From positions 1 through 42,922 of the forward strand of contig CANGLL010000003.1 of assembly GCA_947454605.1 (NCBI GenBank): DNA of 42,922 nt. The letters run 5' to 3'. Shown piece by piece: positions 39,156 through 42,922 of the stretch. Source of the DNA: Methylococcaceae bacterium (GTDB taxonomy: Bacteria > Pseudomonadota > Gammaproteobacteria > Methylococcales > Methylomonadaceae). The translations under genes were made by a program, and so were the position numbers. Under the pieces are notes generated by a model. It saw only the letters and a list, made by a program, of their open reading frames with translations. It was not told where the DNA came from and did not search any database. Within the stretch, counting starts at the first letter, position 1. Each line of letters begins with the position of its first letter.

Positions 39156-39737
39156 TTAAATTAAAGACAGCAACCAATAACTCCGCTCTGGATAATTAAT
39201 GTCACGAACAGGCAACTCTATGAAGCCTTGTTTACTATACAAATTACGCATTCCCTCTGCTCTAATATCTGTTCGTCCTAGCCGAAAAGCAAACTTATTT
39301 TGTTTTAACTCCCTAAGCAAAGCGGCTGATAATTGCTCTGCAACACCTAATCTTCGATAGCTTGCTCTTACTCCCAGTCCACCCACATAAAAAGTACGCT
39401 GGTTATTATGAGCTAAAAAATCCAACTCATGACCACCAGAAATTTTAAAAAAAGTCTGATCACGAGGATCATCAGACTTCACAACCAACTCCTGACCGAG
39501 AATATAACCTATCAACTGACCGACTTGTTTATGCTTTGCGGTGATGAGTATAGAATTTTTCCTCATCATTTCGACACCCAGTCCAAACATAATTCTTCCG
39601 GCAGAGAAACTCTCATTCCAAGGGACTTCACTAAATACTTCGCAAATTATCTCTGCCAAATCTGAAATTAATACACCGTGTTGATCTGCTCTTAAATCAC
39701 TTAAGGTGATTACATCAACATCATAAACGTTACTCAT
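39156..39737 (-). CDS. GNAT-family N-acetyltransferase
   Basis: FYVGGLGVRASYRRLGVAEQLSAALLRELKQ acetyl-CoA binding motif; YSKQGFIEL. Confidence 0.8.
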   Translation of the reverse strand: MSNVYDVDVITLSDLRADQHGVLISDLAEIICEVFSEVPWNESFSAGRIMFGLGVEMMRKNSILITAKHKQVGQLIGYILGQELVVKSDDPRDQTFFKISGGHELDFLAHNNQRTFYVGGLGVRASYRRLGVAEQLSAALLRELKQNKFAFRLGRTDIRAEGMRNLYSKQGFIELPVRDINYPERSYWLLSLI

Positions 39738-39916
39738 TATTAATTAAAATACCTAGATTAGTCGCCATGTTAGCAAGACTCTTTTGTAAAAAACAATATT
39801 GACTATAACCCAAGCTTTCAAAATCAGCTAAGTAACACAGTTGAGGGTATAGATCGACCTTATTTGACAGAACCATTGACTTCACAGGAATTAATAACCT
39901 TATCTACCAGAGTTGT

Positions 39917-40281
39917 TTAGGCGGCGTGGGGTATTTTTATTGGTGTAATGGAGATCGTCGTTTTTTGACGCGCTTGCCAAAGATCGTATTCTGCTTGCAT
40001 GCGTATCCATGTTTCTGCGGTGGGTCCACCGATCCACGCTTCAAGTCTTAAGGCCATTTCTGCACTAATAGCGGCTTTGCCGTTAATGACGCGTGATAAC
40101 GCAACGCGGGACACACCCAACTGAGTGGCGGCTTCGGTAATGCTAATATCGAGTTCGGGTAAGATATCTTCTTTAGCAATAACTAATACCTCAACTCTTT
40201 TACCTATTGGCAAATTTAAAGTTTACTTAATGTTAACTGCTGAAGATTGTCCACGGTGATAATCTCTTTATAAGCATACAT
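39917..40281 (-). pseudogene. HigA-type HTH antitoxin whose N-terminus looks like a different, frameshifted antitoxin
   Basis: [46 protein letters not shown] (HigA) preceded by [21 protein letters not shown] [frameshift] [16 protein letters not shown]. Confidence 0.55.
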
Positions 40282-40366
40282 AATTTTTCCTTGAAACATA
40301 AGACTATAAAAATACCAGTATATTTTAAAACTGACAATATACGTAAACAATTGTGGTATTTCACCT

Positions 40367-40684
40367 TTACACCGGTAAAACCAACACATTATCTTGTACT
40401 TTAAGACGGAGATTATTCTTATGAACCACCTCTGCCCAATTACGATACTCTGAAGGAGGATCATAGGTATTATTAAAAGAATCATACTGTCCCTCAATAC
40501 CGGTAAGTACTGTCATTGAATTAGTGGCTGCGGCCTTAACGCCATCATCTGTACACCGATGACCGGTATAAAAATCATTACCTGACCACGACACATGATC
40601 CCAAGCCACAATTCTAAATAACACATAATCAACGGACTCATTACCAGTATCATTTCTTAACAATGCACCTGGTGTAAAAAGATC
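40367..40684 (-). pseudogene. Fragment of an unidentified protein (5' truncated)
   Basis: DLFTPGALLRNDTGNESVDYVLFRIVAWDHVSWSGNDFYTGHRCTDDGVKAA...; reading frame opens directly after a stop, no convincing start. Confidence 0.35.
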
Positions 40685-40755
40685 TCAGGTGTCAATTTAA
40701 GCTGGGTAATTATAAAAACTAGGTAAGGTTAATAGATATCAGCCGAATAAAGTGC

Positions 40756-40778
40756 TAAACTTAGTTCAACTTAGTTTA
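40756..40778. promoter_or_regulatory. Operator-like repeat upstream of Phd/PIN operon
   Basis: TAAACT..AGTTTA inverted repeat and ACTTAGTT direct repeats at 40759 and 40769 (10-nt period). Confidence 0.45.
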
Positions 40779-40788
40779 AGAGGTGGTT

Positions 40789-41067
40789 ATGTATCAAATC
40801 AATATTCATCAGGCTAAAACACACTTATCAAAATTAGTTGAAGAAGTAGCTCTGGGTGAAGAAATAATTATTGCTAAAGCAGGAAAACCCATCGCGAAAT
40901 TAGTACCAATTGATAAACCGAAACCAAATGTTCGCTTGCCAGGTAGCATGAAACATCAAATTAAATTTGCAGATAATATTAATCAGTCTATGAGCAATGC
41001 CGAATTAGCTTTATGGCTAGACTCACCCATTTTTCCTAATGATGATAAAAACTCAAACAACCAATGA
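40789..41067 (+). CDS. Phd/YefM-type antitoxin
   Basis: MYQINIHQAKTHLSKLVEEVALGEEIIIAKAGKPIAKLVPI. Confidence 0.93.
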   Translation: MYQINIHQAKTHLSKLVEEVALGEEIIIAKAGKPIAKLVPIDKPKPNVRLPGSMKHQIKFADNINQSMSNAELALWLDSPIFPNDDKNSNNQ

Positions 41068-41444
41068 AACTACTTCTAGATACGCATATTCTTCTATGGT
41101 GGTTAAGTGACAATGAACAATTATCATCCAAAGCGCGTGAACTTATTAGTAAACCGGATAACGACATTTATATCAGTCATATTTCTTTATGGGAAATCCA
41201 AATCAAGGTAATGACAGGAAAATTAGAAGTTGATTTGAATAACTTAATTACTCAATTACCACAAAACAACTTCTTGCAACTGCCTTCTCATACTGATCAT
41301 ATTTTATGTTTGGCAAAGTTACCACTTTATCACCAAGACCCGTTTGATAGAATGCTAATAGCTCAAGCCTTGAGTGAACCTTTAAATTTAATCACTCATG
41401 ATAAATATGTTGCTATGTACAGTGAATCAATCATATTAGTTTAA
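41064..41444 (+). CDS. PIN-domain toxin (VapC-like)
   Basis: MKLLLDTHILLWWLSDNEQLSSKARELI...SLWEIQIKV...HQDPFDRMLIAQALSEPLNLITHD; 4-nt ATGA overlap with antitoxin. Confidence 0.95.
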   Translation: MKLLLDTHILLWWLSDNEQLSSKARELISKPDNDIYISHISLWEIQIKVMTGKLEVDLNNLITQLPQNNFLQLPSHTDHILCLAKLPLYHQDPFDRMLIAQALSEPLNLITHDKYVAMYSESIILV

Positions 41445-41747
41445 AATCTAGTCCAAAAAGCCGATATCTCCCTTTCAAAACTCAACATTTAAAGAGTATG
41501 ACTTGTCACTTCAATCTGAATAATAGCCTTTACACACCTATATCAAAGTAGATATAACAATCACTAAATTAGCAATGTTAATCAGCTTCAAAACCATGCT
41601 GCCGATAGCCTTGCCTGATAAAGTTTAAATAATGATCATTAACCAACGCGTCTTCAGTTAACTTGTTTGGATGCGCTATATACACATGACCCAATTAGGG
41701 GTTGTCGCCAGTTGTAGTATGAAATGGGATACCTAGTCTTAAATAAT

Positions 41748-42162
41748 CTAGTTGATTATTTTTAATAGAATTTGCTCTGGTGTCGAGCACGGGATTGGGG
41801 AATTTTTATAATCTTTAATATTACGAGTAACAATAATGTCTGCATTACAGGCTATTGCTGAAGCACATTGCATTGCATCTTCAAAATCATTAAATTTCAA
41901 CTCTAATGCAGTAAATAAATCTTTATTTGCCACATTAGCAATAATTAAAAAACCACATAACTCACCAATAAATTTTTTACTTCGCTCTTTATTGATACCT
42001 TTAGAAGTGAGATAAAAGAAGTTAGCTATTGAATGCCAAGCAATAAAACCTGAGCTTTTATTTACCCTCAAGATAATCTAATAATTGACTGGATGCTTGG
42101 TAAAAAGGCTCTCTTTTTAAACCAATATCAATTAACACATCATAATCAACAAAAATTCTCAT
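41748..42162 (-). pseudogene. PIN-domain toxin split by a frameshift
   Basis: MRIFVDYDVLIDIGLKREPFYQASSQLLDYLEGK* in one frame, then NKSSGFIAWHSIANFFYLTSKGINKERS... in the next; joined they read as one PIN protein. Confidence 0.75.
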
Positions 42163-42428
42163 AACTGATAATGTTGTTTTAAATAATCAAGTCTTGTATC
42201 TGACTGTTCTTCTTTATCATTTAAATCAAATTGCCCTTTCCAACGCTGAGAAAAACTTAATTCATTTTGCTTAGGTTCCTTTGAAGCTGGTTCATTAGAA
42301 GACAGAAGTGTATCTTCTAGAAAAGTGATTAGAACCTTCATCCTATTACTTGTCGGAGCAGACTCTTGCAAAATAACCTGCCCATTCTCATAAATACCGC
42401 TAATTGTTTTGTACATATTGATATCCAT
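42159..42428 (-). CDS. Putative antitoxin partner of the adjacent PIN gene
   Basis: MYKTISGIYENGQVILQESAPTSNRMKVLITFLEDT pattern typical of small PIN-associated antitoxins; coding overlap with PIN gene start. Confidence 0.6.
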   Translation of the reverse strand: MDINMYKTISGIYENGQVILQESAPTSNRMKVLITFLEDTLLSSNEPASKEPKQNELSFSQRWKGQFDLNDKEEQSDTRLDYLKQHYQL

Positions 42429-42688
42429 CTTGTACTAACTTTATGGATAATAATAATAATACTACAGGGTTACTCCAGAAGTAAAAAATGTTATTACAGA
42501 CGACCTATTTTGTCGTCAGACCTCTTTATAGTCATACTCGTCGACCGGAAAATATTTCTGGTTCTTAAACACTGATGAGGAATTAAGATGTCAAATTTAG
42601 CTTTTGAAATAGGTTTTGATCACTATCTGTTTAAACTACCCTTAGACATTACTCGCTTAATGCGTACAGAGCCGAGTTTGATCCCTTT

Positions 42689-42922
42689 TTAACTTAAATC
42701 ACGGTGTTTTGGGAGTCTACTAAAATCATCAATAACTTGAATCACATTAAACACAGATTCATTCCAATGCCACAAAACAAGATTTTGATTATTTGTATTA
42801 CATCCTGGCGCAAAACTACGCACTAAAACACCAGCAATATTTAAAGTTTGCAATCTTTCAGCCAATTGCCACGAGGGGGGCACTTGATTTTGCGTGGAAA
42901 AATCCTCCCAAGGACAGCCTAA
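42689..42922 (-). CDS. RES-domain protein (toxin of Xre-RES TA systems), C-terminal part, truncated by window edge
   Basis: LGCPWEDFSTQNQVPPSWQLAERLQTLNIAGVLVRSFAPGCNTNNQNLVLWHWNESV matches the RES C-terminal pattern. Confidence 0.7.
   Translation of the reverse strand, partial: LGCPWEDFSTQNQVPPSWQLAERLQTLNIAGVLVRSFAPGCNTNNQNLVLWHWNESVFNVIQVIDDFSRLPKHRDLS

Noticed and set aside
40216-40497. 93-aa minus-strand ORF as a real gene
   Set aside because: Only its last ~22 codons (from ATG 40281) read as a recognisable antitoxin N-terminus; upstream part overlaps another fragment and lacks coding character.

Overview
The window looks like a type I (gammaproteobacterial) methanotroph chromosome: cytochrome c maturation genes, tandem MtdB-like methylene-H4MPT dehydrogenases, mutS, pncC, a MCE/Pqi operon, a hybrid sensor kinase, orn/rsgA/purT/hemH/folE/dusA and several toxin-antitoxin (TA) loci. 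The most notable segment is a ~7.6 kb integrated element at ~7.14-14.81 kb, wedged between mutS and pncC (cinA C-terminal domain). It carries a tyrosine integrase, an AlpA-like regulator and a PrimPol-VapE replication protein, but no capsid or packaging genes, so it resembles a phage satellite. Two non-coding parts of it stand out: (i) an origin-like region after vapE (11434-11704) with GTGACA/TGTCAC hexamers in direct and inverted pairs around an AT-rich core, and (ii) a structured leader (8705-8860) before alpA that may be a P4-CI-like regulatory RNA. Other items are a CrcB/Fluc fluoride channel with an internal second copy that lacks TM1 (predicted hard-wired antiparallel topology), a membrane-spanning MutS-family ATPase, a VapB operator-like perfect inverted repeat, and a decaying TA island at the right end with a chimeric antitoxin and a frameshifted PIN toxin. 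All calls come from reading the sequence and translations by eye. No database searches, folding or topology software were run.
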